Shown here: positions 26,915 to 35,504 of the stretch, one piece after another
Position numbering within the stretch: position 1 is the first letter of the stretch
Layout: the number at the start of each line of letters is the position of its first letter
Assembly: GCA_963788205.1 (NCBI GenBank)
Contig: CAWBGG010000005.1
Span: 310,001 to 374,000 of the forward strand
Length of the DNA stretch: 64,000 bases
Reading direction: 5' to 3'
From: CAVVMA01 sp963788205
Lineage (GTDB): Bacteria > Desulfobacterota > Binatia > Binatales > Binataceae
Position numbers and translations under genes: made by a program
Notes under the pieces: generated by a model
Database searches by the model: none
What the model saw: the letters and a program-made list of their open reading frames with translations, nothing else
What the model was told of the DNA's origin: nothing

Positions 26915-27390
26915 TCGCGGAGCCGCGGCGCGAGTTTCTGCATGAAAGCTTTAACATTATCGAAAATTTGTTCTGCCTGTTCTTCCGAATAGAAACCGCG
27001 AATGTGCATCGTGTAGTTCCGCCAAGCGTCTTTCAGAACGCCGAAATGACTGGCCGCTTGCGCGTAGAACTCTTGCTGCTCTCTGCAATCGGGAAGCGCC
27101 TTCCACGCTGGGTCTTTGTGCATATTCCTGATCCCGCTTTCGAGTTGGTCGATAGCAGGAGCCCAGCTAGTATGCTCCAAGGAAACTCCGAAGGCTTTGC
27201 CTAAAGCCGCCAAGCCGATTTCAAGAACTCGCATTAGATGGAATACGCACGAGGTTGATCTGTCCAAGCTTAAACACATGCCAGATTCGGCAATATCGTA
27301 TGTGGCACTCGGAAACGCGCTGGCGACAGGGTTTCCAAAAATATGTGGATCGTTTGCTTTCGGGAAAAACTGCGCCCGTTCGGCAGGCAC
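26911..27390 (-). CDS. Hypothetical protein with uncertain or lost N-terminus
   Basis: From the GTG at 27390 the product has 159 residues and looks like a well-conserved hypothetical family: it has FGNPVASAFPSATYDIAESG, CVFHLMRVLEIGLAALGKAF and DAWRNYTMHIRGFYSEEQAE. The same frame is open and protein-like back to about 27575 (FRKIGLEITADTVKELIDD), with no start codon before the TGA at 27643-27645, so the natural N-terminus seems to be lost by a frameshift or deletion. The conserved HLMRVLE and NYTMHIRG elements suggest a helical, possibly HEPN-like protein, but that is a guess. It overlaps the downstream membrane protein gene by four bases. Confidence 0.5.
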   Translation of the reverse strand: MPAERAQFFPKANDPHIFGNPVASAFPSATYDIAESGMCLSLDRSTSCVFHLMRVLEIGLAALGKAFGVSLEHTSWAPAIDQLESGIRNMHKDPAWKALPDCREQQEFYAQAASHFGVLKDAWRNYTMHIRGFYSEEQAEQIFDNVKAFMQKLAPRLRE

Positions 27391-27959
27391 GTAGAAAAAG
27401 ACCTTTCCCTTGATTTCTTTCTGGGCAAGATTTTCGACGGTTGTGATCTGATCTATGAGCCACTGAAAATTTTGGTGCCTGCGGAGGGTTTCCAGATCGT
27501 CGATCAGTTCCTTGACCGTATCGGCCGTAATTTCCAGACCGATTTTACGAAATTCCGGCTCGACATGCTTAAGCCCGACAGGGCTTTCTCTCTCGCCTTG
27601 GCATCGAGAGGAAGAGAGGGGACAAGTATAGGCGCGCTCCCATCAGGAAAAGATCCGCGCCAACAATCGTGCTTGATCTCCCGGAGGGCAATGCCACACC
27701 AAAAGAACATACGTGCTGAGAATTGAAGCATTTTCTAGCCAGGTTATCAGTTGATGGGGATGATCCTGCTAAGGCCGCAAAGCCAATCCCTGCTGTTCTC
27801 CCCGCAGGCCCGCAAGGCCGACCCGAAATGAGGGACGGATGGGTCAACTAGGTTATTCTTCAAGAATAGGCCCATCCTGTTGCATCACTTTCCGATTGGT
27901 CCCGCTGCCCGAAGCTTTTCATTCCCGTCTCCGCGGTTTGTGAATGGAATTCCTTAATC

Positions 27960-29024
27960 TCAATCGATTTTCGCGATTGGCGTGGCGCCGTGGGCGCTCG
28001 ATTCGTAGCACGCCTCTACCACTGCCATCGTCGCGAGCGCGTCGTCCACGCTGGAGACCAGTGCGCGATCCTCGCCGGCGACCACGCGCTGAAGATTCGC
28101 CATCGGACCCTCGAAGGCTTCCAGGAACCACGAGCCGCGTAGCCCCACCGGCGTCCATCCCGCGCCGCCGGCCGTGACTTCGAGCGCGTCCGGCTCACCA
28201 TGCGGATAATTGAGGTTGACGCCCATCTTGGCGATCGCGGCGCCCAGCGTGCCCTCGATTTTCAGTTGCGACACGGCCTTGAGCGACCCGAACTTGTGGG
28301 TGTGGTTGAGCGTCAGGCTGCATCGCAGCATGTCGCCGTAGTCCAGGATGATGCTGCTGCGCACGTCGGGATAGTCGGGCATCGATGGATAGCGCGCGCC
28401 ACGGCAATAGACGCCGCGCGGTTCTCCGCAGAGCCGCCGAATCAGATCGAGGTAGTGAATCGAGTGGAGCAGGACTTCGAGCCGCGGCACTCCTTTGAGG
28501 AACGCCCAATAATCCCACGGCGTGTGCAGGTTGAGCCGCACTTCGATATCGGTCAAATCGCCGAGTGCTCCGCGCGCGATCAAGTCTGCCAGCGCCAACA
28601 TGTTGGGCGCGAACCGCAACTGGAAGTTGACCGCGGCCAGCAGTTTTCGTTCCCGGCAGATATCGCGGATGCGGCGTGCGCCCGCCAGATCACGCCCCAT
28701 CGGTTTCTGGATCAACACTGCCGCGCCGGCGGGGATCCGCTCCACGATGCCCGCGATATGCTGCGGCGGCACCGCAACGTCGAAGACTGCTCCGGGCATC
28801 GCCAGCGCGTCATCGAGCGAATCGAAGACCCGCCCGATCGCGAAGCGGCTCGCTTGCGGATTGACGTTGAAGATTCCGGCCACCTGGAAACCAAGCCGCG
28901 CGTAGACCGGCAGATGCGCATCGCGCACGATACTGCCGGCGCCAATCACGACGATCGGGCGCGGCGCGGACGGCAGCGGCCAGCTCTGGCGCAGGCCGGC
29001 GTATGAAGTCGCAAGATCGCTCAT
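27960..29024 (-). CDS. Gfo/Idh/MocA-family oxidoreductase
   Basis: The 354-residue protein has the N-terminal dinucleotide site IVVIGAGSIVRDAHLPVY (about 25-42), the EKP-like element LIQKPMGRDL with Gln in place of Glu, and a catalytic-type LLHSIHYLDLI (His). Members oxidise sugars or sugar acids with NAD(P). It is divergent from the L-fuconate dehydratase gene with 76 bp between starts, suggesting a shared control region and a role such as sugar or aldonolactone oxidation in that pathway. An alternative start at 29051 is possible; neither has a strong ribosome site. Confidence 0.78.
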   Translation of the reverse strand: MSDLATSYAGLRQSWPLPSAPRPIVVIGAGSIVRDAHLPVYARLGFQVAGIFNVNPQASRFAIGRVFDSLDDALAMPGAVFDVAVPPQHIAGIVERIPAGAAVLIQKPMGRDLAGARRIRDICRERKLLAAVNFQLRFAPNMLALADLIARGALGDLTDIEVRLNLHTPWDYWAFLKGVPRLEVLLHSIHYLDLIRRLCGEPRGVYCRGARYPSMPDYPDVRSSIILDYGDMLRCSLTLNHTHKFGSLKAVSQLKIEGTLGAAIAKMGVNLNYPHGEPDALEVTAGGAGWTPVGLRGSWFLEAFEGPMANLQRVVAGEDRALVSSVDDALATMAVVEACYESSAHGATPIAKID

Positions 29025-29100
29025 CGGCGGTCGTCGACGGTCAGCGGTCATCGACGGTCAGAAACTCTCGATGCTAGCATGCGGCGCAGAGGAACTATCC

Positions 29101-30402
29101 ATGCCACGCACGATCACCAGCCTCCGCGTCCGCGATATCCGGACGCCCACCTCGCGCAGCCGGGCGGGCTCCGACGCGATGCATACCGACCCCGATTACT
29201 CGGCGGCCTACGTGGTGCTGGCCACCGATGATCGCGACGGGCTACAAGGCCACGGCCTGACTTTTACGATCGGGCGCGGAACCGAAGTCTGCGTCGCGGC
29301 CGTCAACGCGCTCAAGCCGCTGGTGGTGGGCCGCAGCCTCGAATCGATCACGGCGGATATGGGCGGCTTCTGGCGCAGCCTTACCGGCGAGAGCCAACTG
29401 CGCTGGATCGGTCCCGAAAAAGGCGCCATTCACCTCGCCACCGCGGCGATCGTCAACGCGGTGTGGGACCTATACGCCAAGGTCGAAGGCAAGCCGGTCT
29501 GGAAGCTGGTCGCCGACATGACGCCGGAGCAGTTCGTCGCGTGCGTCGACTTCCGCTACCTGAGCGACGCGCTTACGCCGGCGCAGGCGCTCGAAATATT
29601 GCGCGGCAACTTCGCGACGCGCGCCACACGCGAGGCCGCAATCCGATCGTCCGGCTATCCCGCGTACATCACGTCGGCGGGATGGATGGGCTACCCGGAC
29701 GACCAGGTGCGCGCGCTGTGCCGCGAGGCGCTGGCCGCAGGATGGACTCGATTCAAAATCAAGGTGGGACTCGATCGCGAGGAGAACGTGCGCCGCTGCG
29801 CGATGGTGCGCGAAGAGATTGGTCCCGAATGCGCGCTGATGCTCGACGCGAACCAGGCCTGGGACGTCGGCGAGGCGATCGCGCATATGCGCCCGCTCGC
29901 CCGCTACCGGCCGCTGTGGATCGAGGAGCCCACCAGTCCCGACGACATCCTGGGCCACGCCGCTATCCGCCGCGCGATCGCGCCGATCGGCGTCGCCACC
30001 GGCGAGCATTGCCCCAACCGCGTGATGTTCAAGCAACTGATGCAGGCCGCTGCGATCGATTTCTGCCAGTTCGACAACTGCCGGCTGGGCGGGCTGAACG
30101 AAGCGATGGCGGTGCTGCTGCTGGCGGCGAAGTTCGGCGTCCCGGTATGCCCGCACGCCGGCGGGCTGGGTCTTTGCGAATACGCCCAGCACGTATCGCT
30201 GATCGATTACATTTGCGTGAGCGGAAGTCTGGACAATCGCGCGATCGAATTCGCCGACCATCTGCACGAACATTTCCTGAACCCGGTGACCGTGCGAGGC
30301 GGACGTTATATCGCCCCGGCCGCGCCCGGCTTCAGTATAGAGATGAGTCCCGCCTCACTGGCGGAGTTTGAATTCCCCGGCGGCGCCGCGTGGAAGCGCT
30401 AA
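29101..30402 (+). CDS. fucD: L-fuconate dehydratase-like enolase-superfamily enzyme
   Basis: The 433-residue protein belongs to the mandelate-racemase group of the enolase superfamily. Visible are the KIK motif (Lys219, Lys221), metal ligands Asp249 (LMLDANQAW), Glu275 (WIEEPTSPDD) and Glu302 (GEHCPNR), and His352 (VCPHAGGLGL). Length and positions of these residues fit L-fuconate dehydratase, which converts L-fuconate into 2-keto-3-deoxy-L-fuconate. The ATG at 29101 follows GAGGAA; a start 30 bases upstream is less likely. The neighbouring mutarotase and SDR genes support the same pathway. Confidence 0.82.
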   Translation: MPRTITSLRVRDIRTPTSRSRAGSDAMHTDPDYSAAYVVLATDDRDGLQGHGLTFTIGRGTEVCVAAVNALKPLVVGRSLESITADMGGFWRSLTGESQLRWIGPEKGAIHLATAAIVNAVWDLYAKVEGKPVWKLVADMTPEQFVACVDFRYLSDALTPAQALEILRGNFATRATREAAIRSSGYPAYITSAGWMGYPDDQVRALCREALAAGWTRFKIKVGLDREENVRRCAMVREEIGPECALMLDANQAWDVGEAIAHMRPLARYRPLWIEEPTSPDDILGHAAIRRAIAPIGVATGEHCPNRVMFKQLMQAAAIDFCQFDNCRLGGLNEAMAVLLLAAKFGVPVCPHAGGLGLCEYAQHVSLIDYICVSGSLDNRAIEFADHLHEHFLNPVTVRGGRYIAPAAPGFSIEMSPASLAEFEFPGGAAWKR

Positions 30403-30798
30403 AGGCGCCTTTTTCTTATGGAGGTAGACTGCCGTCTTCGGTCACGAGCTCTCCCGCAGAAGAGAAATGACGTCATTCTGAGAGTTTGTGATTCTTTCGC
30501 GCGAAGGATGAGTGCATTGGGTAAACCCTCACCCGGCCACGATAGCGCCTCTCGGCGCTGTGGCCGCCCTCTCCCAGGATAGGGAGAGGGCTTGAGAACG
30601 CCTCTCCCTATCCTGGGAGAGGCCGGCGCGCGCGCGTGAGCGCGAATCCGCGCCGGGTGAGGGTTTACCCAATGCCGAGCTCTGCCGGCTGGCCAAAAAT
30701 TCACAAACTCTGAGGCGAGCCTGAGAAGCCGAAGAGCTTGTCCTGAGGCTCGGCGAAGAATCTACGCGGAGCGATTCTCTTTACGTGAAGAGAACCCT
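30403..30798. other. Intergenic region with nested palindromic element
   Basis: The 396 bases between convergent genes are occupied mostly by inverted repeats (see 30514-30675). Outside them, GAGAGTTTGTGATTCT (30481) and its near-inverse around 30700-30715 form a further outer pair, and 30733-30775 resembles one arm of the element at 42604-42745. No gene is seen. Confidence 0.6.
30514..30675. repeat. Nested palindromic, MITE-like element with 24-bp inverted ends
   Basis: Perfect 24-bp inverted repeats at 30514-30537 and 30652-30675 (core GGGTAAACCCTCACCCGGC and its inverse) enclose a second inverted pair, CTCTCCCAGGATAGGGAGAG and CTCTCCCTATCCTGGGAGAG, separated by about ten bases. There is no room for a gene. 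Elements with the same CCCTCACCC / GGGTGAGGG ends recur at 43699-43871 and partly at 35161-35250. Confidence 0.7.
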
Positions 30799-31131
30799 TT
30801 ACAGCGAGTACACCAGCCGCATCTCCGCCCACCATTCGCCGGGACGCGCGCCGGCAACCGGCTCCTGCATCAACGCCATCAGCGCCTGCCATTCCTGGAT
30901 GCGCGGGTCGCTGCGCTCATAGCGGGCGAAGTCGCGGGCGGGATCGAAATCGTCGGCGGTCTCCATGAACATGAAGAGCTGCCGGCCCAGTATCCAGATC
31001 ACCATCCGCCGGATACCGATCGCCTTGAGCCCGCGCTCCACTTCCGGCCATACGCTGCGATGGTGCTCGATATACTTCGCGATGATCGCCGGATCGTCCT
31101 TGAGGTTGATGGTCTGGCCGTAATGCTTCAT
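30799..31131 (-). CDS. L-rhamnose/L-fucose mutarotase-family protein
   Basis: The 110-residue product fits the small RhaM-type mutarotase family (DUF718): it begins MKHYGQTINLKDDPAIIAKY and has YIEHHRSVWPEV, MVIWILGRQLFMFMET and WQALM. Members interconvert anomers of 6-deoxy-sugars in the cytoplasm. It lies 17 bp downstream of the SDR gene on the same strand and converges on the L-fuconate dehydratase gene, so L-fucose or a related sugar is the likely substrate. Confidence 0.82.
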   Translation of the reverse strand: MKHYGQTINLKDDPAIIAKYIEHHRSVWPEVERGLKAIGIRRMVIWILGRQLFMFMETADDFDPARDFARYERSDPRIQEWQALMALMQEPVAGARPGEWWAEMRLVYSL

Positions 31132-31148
31132 CGCCGTTTTCTCAATAG

Positions 31149-31931
31149 CTAGAAGACCAGCACGCCGCCGTCGATCGGATAGGCCTGCCCGGTGATGAAC
31201 GCGGCTTCATCCGAGCACAGGTACAATGCCAGCGCCGCAACTTCCTCCGGCGTTCCCATCCGGCCCATCGGCTGATACTCGGACAGCTCACGAAACATCT
31301 CCTGCTCGCGGCCGGGATAATTGCGGCGGATATAACCGTCGACGAAGGGCGTATGCACACGCGCCGGACAGATACAGTTGCAGCGGATTCCCTGCTTGAC
31401 GTAGTCGACTGCGATCGAGCGCGTCATCGCCAGCACCGCGCCCTTGCTCATCGAGTACGCGAAGCGATCGGTAAGCCCGATCAGCGAGGCGATCGACGCG
31501 AGATTGAGAATCACGCCGCCGCGATGTTGCAGCATCCGCCGCACGCCGGCCTGCGAGCACAAATGGATGCCCTTCACGTTGACCGCATACACGCGATCCA
31601 GATCTTCCTCGGACGTGCTTTCGACCGTGCCGATGTGCGCGATCCCGGCATTGTTGACCAGAATATCCACGCGCGCGCCGGCCGCGTCGACGCGCTCAAA
31701 GGCGATCCGCACCGAGGCCGCGTCGCCCACGTCGCATTCGATCGCGTCGGCCGCGCCGCCTGCCTGGCGCGTCGCAGCCACCGTATCCGCGGCTGCGCCC
31801 ACGTCGCGATCGAGCACGAAGACTCGCGCGCCGTTGCCGGCCAACGTGAGCGCGATCGCGCGGCCGATGCCGGAGCCGGCGCCGGTCACGAGCGCGCTTT
31901 CCCCATCCAGGCGAAACATCTGCGTCAGCAT
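31149..31931 (-). CDS. SDR, probably 2-keto-3-deoxy-L-fuconate dehydrogenase
   Basis: This 260-residue classical SDR has TGAGSGIG (16-23), NNAG, Ser146 and Tyr159-x3-Lys163. The stretch CICPARVHTPFVDG followed by RRNYPGREQEMF and the C-terminal SDEAAFITGQAYPIDGG are characteristic of the group that oxidises 2-keto-3-deoxy-L-fuconate in the non-phosphorylative L-fucose route. It heads a two-gene unit with the mutarotase. The ATG at 31931 is used; 31952 and 31919 are alternatives without a better ribosome site. Confidence 0.8.
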   Translation of the reverse strand: MLTQMFRLDGESALVTGAGSGIGRAIALTLAGNGARVFVLDRDVGAAADTVAATRQAGGAADAIECDVGDAASVRIAFERVDAAGARVDILVNNAGIAHIGTVESTSEEDLDRVYAVNVKGIHLCSQAGVRRMLQHRGGVILNLASIASLIGLTDRFAYSMSKGAVLAMTRSIAVDYVKQGIRCNCICPARVHTPFVDGYIRRNYPGREQEMFRELSEYQPMGRMGTPEEVAALALYLCSDEAAFITGQAYPIDGGVLVF

Positions 31932-32197
31932 TATAGCTTGCGCGGTCCGCAAAAAAGTTGGCGGGCGCGCGGCCGAACTACGCGGCAGCCGCGAACGCCG
32001 TCCGGCAGCATAATCCTCTAGTTACTATTGCCAACTGATAGTTCACTTGACACTGCGCTGGAGCGGGCTGAATATTTTTCTCGCGGCGGGCGACCGAACG
32101 GAACGTGGTAGTAAAATATAACTCACTGTATATCCACTTCGAGATGCGCCGCCGGCTACGAGCTGCGGGTGGCGCGCAGCGGCGCTGAGAGGCTCCC

Positions 32198-32416
32198 ATG
32201 ACTATCGCCAGGCGTACGGGCAACGGCGAGGCAAGGTTCACGGCCGGTCAGGCCATGGTCGAATACGCATTGATCCTCGCCGCCGTCGCATCGACGCTCT
32301 TCCTCGGGATGAAGCTGCTGGGCACCAAGTCGCAGAATACTCTCTCCGCGACGACCGGCGCCGTCACCTACGACCTCGGCAGCGGAAACACCGTCGGCAG
32401 CACGAGCGACAAGTGA
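32198..32416 (+). CDS. Flp/Fap-type pilin subunit
   Basis: The 72-residue product has a short basic leader, then GQAMVEYALILAAVASTLFL, the conserved Glu-Tyr-containing N-terminal helix of Flp-family type IVb pilins, and a polar C-terminus with Ser/Thr. Flp pilins are processed by a dedicated peptidase and assembled by the Tad machinery in tight-adherence pili. No tad genes are in the window. The ATG follows GAGAGG. Confidence 0.78.
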   Translation: MTIARRTGNGEARFTAGQAMVEYALILAAVASTLFLGMKLLGTKSQNTLSATTGAVTYDLGSGNTVGSTSDK

Positions 32417-32438
32417 CCAGTCTCCCACTCGCCCCAAA

Positions 32439-33026
32439 CTAGCGGAAATACATAAAGACCCGCTCCAGAATTGCCGCGACATAGTACAGGCCGAGCAGCG
32501 GTGCGCAAGTTCTGACTACCGCGCCAACTGGATTGGGCGGCGGTGCGAATGACAGCACGATCGCGAGTGCGTAATTGAGCACGCCGCCCCAATGGCCCAG
32601 CCGGCTGCGAATCGGCGCGCGCGCGTCGCCGCGAAGCATCGAGTCGGCGCTGTATTGCGTAAATGACGCCGCGATCAGCGCCGGCACGTAGGCCGGTATC
32701 GCGCCACGCCACGCTTCGCCTCCAAGCACCGCCAGGACGAAGCTCACATCGGCCACGCCGTCGAGCCATCGCCCGGCCCCGCTCGAGGTGCCGAGCATCC
32801 GCGCGATACGCCCGTCAAACAGGTCGCTCAGCGAAGCCGCTACCGCGATCGATCCCAGCCCGATCGTGCTGCCTGGGCGGGCACCGAACAGCGCTATCCA
32901 TCCCGCGGCCGCCGCGAACCGGCCGGCCGTGAGCAGGTTCGCCGCGTTGGCGCGGGTCCATCCCTGGGGCGCGGATGCGATGTTGCCTGGCGCGGTCAAA
33001 TTCGCTGGCGCGTGTGTCCTTCTCAA
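32439..33026 (-). CDS. CDP-alcohol phosphatidyltransferase family membrane protein
   Basis: The 195-residue protein contains the signature DLFDGRIAR, then Gly and the terminal D-x3-D of the family (GRWLDGVAD), in the order D-x2-DG-x2-AR-x8-G-x3-D-x3-D, together with several hydrophobic segments. These enzymes transfer a phosphatidyl or related group from a CDP-activated donor to an alcohol in the inner membrane. The start is a TTG, only 23 bp from the divergent DHH gene, so the true N-terminus may be shorter. Product lipid unknown. Confidence 0.75.
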   Translation of the reverse strand: MRRTHAPANLTAPGNIASAPQGWTRANAANLLTAGRFAAAAGWIALFGARPGSTIGLGSIAVAASLSDLFDGRIARMLGTSSGAGRWLDGVADVSFVLAVLGGEAWRGAIPAYVPALIAASFTQYSADSMLRGDARAPIRSRLGHWGGVLNYALAIVLSFAPPPNPVGAVVRTCAPLLGLYYVAAILERVFMYFR

Positions 33027-33049
33027 CCGCCTGATACAATCGACTGATC

Positions 33050-34021
33050 ATGGCAGCCGGCGATAGACGCGTAATTCAGGTGGTGAGCCACGGACCCTCG
33101 TGCTTCGACGGCGTGGTGGCCGCCGCGACGGTGGCGCGCTTTTACCAGGGCCATCGCGTGATCCCGATTCTGGCCGCCAACGGTGAGAGCGACGAGAAGC
33201 TCCAGGCGCTGAAGGCCAAGTCCGGCGGCGACGGTGACGAGATCTGGATCACCGATCTCTCCTGGAACACGGTCGAGACCGGCGCGCATCTGAGTTTGCT
33301 CGCTCGGGCCGGCGCCGCGATCTACTGGATCGACCATCACCGGACCGCAGTTTCCCGCGCCGACGCGCCCGAATTCAAGGTGCCGTTTCGCGGCAAGGTG
33401 CTCTCGGAGCGCTATTCGGCGGCGCGCCTGACGTTCAATTATCTGCGCCGCAAGCTGGCCGGCCGGCAAGCGAGCAAGGCCTTCGAGCGCTTCTTCCCGC
33501 TGGTCGAGCTCGCCGACGATCACGATCGATGGGTCAGGCGGCTGCCGGCCTCCGCCGATTGGGCGCTGGCGATGCAGACGCTCGGCGGAGCGGCATCGTA
33601 CAAGGAGATCCTGCGGATGGACGAGCCGCACATGACTCCCGCGCTGCGGGCCGCGATGGAGCAGGGGCGCGAGGCGATGGCGAAGAGTCTCAAGCTGGCG
33701 CGTTCTACATTGATCGAACGGCCGCTCGCCAACGGACTCAAATTGCGCACCGCCTGCTGCTTCGGCTACAGCAGCGAGGTCGCCGCCGAGCTTTACAAAG
33801 ATCAGACTCGGACCGTGATCGCGCTGTTCGATCTGCGAAGCCAGGGCGTGAGTCTGCGCCGCAGCGCCGATTGCGAGGTCGATCTGTCGCAGACCGCACG
33901 CGGCTTCGGCGGCGGCGGGCACGCGGCCGCGGCCGGCTTCATGCGCGGCGACCTGGCGCAATCGCCGGCCGAGAAGCTGGCCTCCGTATTGAGCGAACGG
34001 CTCGAATCGCTGCCCGCTTAA
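33050..34021 (+). CDS. DHH-family phosphoesterase
   Basis: The 323-residue protein has the DHH superfamily motifs: SHGPSCFDG (Asp20), WITDLSW (Asp69), YWIDHH (Asp95, His96, His97) and a C-terminal DHHA1-type RGFGGGGHAAAAGF. The family uses two metal ions to cleave phosphodiesters in nucleotides or short RNAs. It resembles the exopolyphosphatase-like or nanoRNase-like members; the exact substrate is open. Divergent from the CDP-alcohol transferase gene with a gap of 23 bp. Confidence 0.8.
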   Translation: MAAGDRRVIQVVSHGPSCFDGVVAAATVARFYQGHRVIPILAANGESDEKLQALKAKSGGDGDEIWITDLSWNTVETGAHLSLLARAGAAIYWIDHHRTAVSRADAPEFKVPFRGKVLSERYSAARLTFNYLRRKLAGRQASKAFERFFPLVELADDHDRWVRRLPASADWALAMQTLGGAASYKEILRMDEPHMTPALRAAMEQGREAMAKSLKLARSTLIERPLANGLKLRTACCFGYSSEVAAELYKDQTRTVIALFDLRSQGVSLRRSADCEVDLSQTARGFGGGGHAAAAGFMRGDLAQSPAEKLASVLSERLESLPA

Positions 34022-34033
34022 TAGCGAATCGAT

Positions 34034-34230
34034 GACCGGCGAGACGCCGGTCCTACTTCTGATTGGGACCCTCCTTCTGAAGTAGCGCCGGCGTCCCCGC
34101 CGGTGATTTTCCTTGTCAGCGGATGATCTGCTACGCTCGCGCCGCCATGCGGAAACGAATCTTTGGTAGCACCGGCCTCTGTAGTGGCGCCAGCCTGCAT
34201 AGTGGCGCCGGCCTCCGTGCCGGCGATTCT
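34034..34230. repeat. Cluster of short GCCGGC-based hairpins
   Basis: This gap carries several REP-like units: ACCGGCGAGACGCCGGT, GCGCCGGCGTCCCCGCCGG and, three times in tandem with variation, TAGTGGCGCCGGCCTC (34161-34230). They form small perfect or near-perfect hairpins and resemble extragenic palindromes. No gene is encoded. Confidence 0.55.
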
Positions 34231-34256
34231 CTCTCACAAGGGTAGGAATCTTCGAC

Positions 34257-34616
34257 ATGAACGACGTAGCAATCGTTTTGATACTCGGGCTGACCGCGGG
34301 AATTCTGGGCGGATTTTTCGGCGTCGGCGGCGGAGTGCTGATCGTCCCCGCGCTGGTCCTGCTGCTCGGGATGTCGCAGCACACGGCGGTCGGCACTTCG
34401 CTGGGCGCATTGCTGCCGCCGGTGGGAGTTCTCGGCGCGTGGGAATATTACCGCCACGGTAATCTCAACATTCCGTACGCGCTCTACCTTGGAATCGGCC
34501 TTTTGATCGGCGCATATATCGGCGCGGTCGGCGCAGCCCATCTGTCGGGACTGGTGCTGCGGCGCGCCTTTGCGATCTTCCTGATCTTCGTCGCAGTGCG
34601 AATGCTGATGCGCTAA
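34257..34616 (+). CDS. TauE/SafE-family membrane protein (half-length)
   Basis: The 119-residue protein matches the N-terminal half of TauE/SafE anion exporters: GGFFGVGGGVLIVPALVLLLG, then HTAVGTSLGA and three to four membrane helices. Full-length members contain two such halves, about 240-260 residues; this gene codes for one. It may dimerise to form the transporter, as half-length members are known. The ATG follows GTAGGAA. Confidence 0.8.
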   Translation: MNDVAIVLILGLTAGILGGFFGVGGGVLIVPALVLLLGMSQHTAVGTSLGALLPPVGVLGAWEYYRHGNLNIPYALYLGIGLLIGAYIGAVGAAHLSGLVLRRAFAIFLIFVAVRMLMR

Positions 34617-34673
34617 GCGCGTCACCGTGCCGCAGCTTGCGGGGCTTGGGGCGCGGGACTAGATTCGCTTTCG

Positions 34674-35099
34674 ATGGACGCCGCGCTCGAGCAAATCTTG
34701 AACCTGCTGCTCGAATCGGAACGCGCCGGCGCGGTTGCGCTGGAGCGTCTGGCGCGCGAAGTCGAGCACGACGAGTTGCGCCGGTTTCTGCTTGCGGCCA
34801 AGGCCGACGAGGCGCAAAACGCGGCCCGCATCTCCGAGTTGATCGAGTCGGGCGGCGGCCGACCTTCCGATCGCACCGGCCCGTTCGCGGCGAAGGTCGC
34901 GGCGCTCGGCACGTTGCGCGAGCGGATGGGCCTGTTGTCGCGCGGACAGGAATGGGTGGCGCGCAAAGTCGAAGAGGCGCTGGCGCTCGCGCCCGACGGT
35001 CCGATTCGCGACTTCCTGCAGCAGATGGCCAACCATCATCGGCACGAAGTCGAATGGGGCCGCGCCGAAGTGATCAGGCTGATGAACGACCTGCCGTAA
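34674..35099 (+). CDS. Ferritin-like helical protein (DUF6306-type)
   Basis: The 141-residue product is all alpha-helical with regularly spaced carboxylate and histidine residues: LLLESERAGAVALERLAREV, then DEAQNAA and a late HHRHEVEWGRAEV. This pattern is that of small ferritin-like four-helix proteins. Family assignment to DUF6306 is tentative; no activity is known. It stands alone between the TauE-like gene and the glutaredoxin. Confidence 0.6.
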   Translation: MDAALEQILNLLLESERAGAVALERLAREVEHDELRRFLLAAKADEAQNAARISELIESGGGRPSDRTGPFAAKVAALGTLRERMGLLSRGQEWVARKVEEALALAPDGPIRDFLQQMANHHRHEVEWGRAEVIRLMNDLP

Positions 35100-35160
35100 G
35101 AGTTCCGCAGCCACACCTCGCCCCCGTCTGCGGCCGCACCGTTCCTGCGCCAGCGGTCAC

Positions 35161-35250
35161 ACCTCTCCCGCGTCGGCGGCTTGGCCGCCCACGCGAACCG
35201 GGAGAGGTCGGCGAGCGGATTGCGCGAGCAAGCCGCTCGCCGGGTGAGGG
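35161..35250. repeat. Inverted-repeat element of the GGGTGAGGG type
   Basis: ACCTCTCCCG and CGGGAGAGGT form an inverted pair around GGCGGCTTGGCCGCC, followed by GCGAGCGG...CCGCTCGC and GGGTGAGGGCGCAG. Composition and ends resemble the elements at 30514-30675 and 43699-43871, but the left outer arm is missing. Confidence 0.5.
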
Positions 35251-35273
35251 CGCAGCCACCGCCGGCGCTGCTT

Positions 35274-35504
35274 TCACCCCAATCCCAACATCGCGCGCAG
35301 GCGTTTGGCGTTGAAGCCGACCATCGTTTCGCTTCCGACCCGGATTACCGGGACGGCGCGGAAGCCCAGCCCGATCAACTCGTCACGCGCCGCGTCGTCG
35401 TCGCTGATATTTTTCTCAGTATATTTCACGCCGTTATTGGCAAAGAATTCCTTGGCCTGTTTGCACGCGGAGCATCCCTGCCCCGTGAAGATCGTCACGT
35501 CCAT
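35274..35504 (-). CDS. Glutaredoxin-family protein
   Basis: The 76-residue protein is a small glutaredoxin: MDVTIFTGQGCSACKQAKEF with the redox pair Cys-Ser-Ala-Cys, the cis-Pro element AVPVIRVG and the C-terminal GFNAKRLRAML. Start at 35504, with GGGGAGG eight bases upstream. It reduces disulfides in the cytoplasm using glutathione or another thiol. Confidence 0.82.
   Translation of the reverse strand: MDVTIFTGQGCSACKQAKEFFANNGVKYTEKNISDDDAARDELIGLGFRAVPVIRVGSETMVGFNAKRLRAMLGLG

Noticed and set aside
33023..34396. Minus-strand open frame of 457 codons
   Set aside because: It is the complement of the DHH phosphoesterase gene; codon pattern and motifs support the plus strand.
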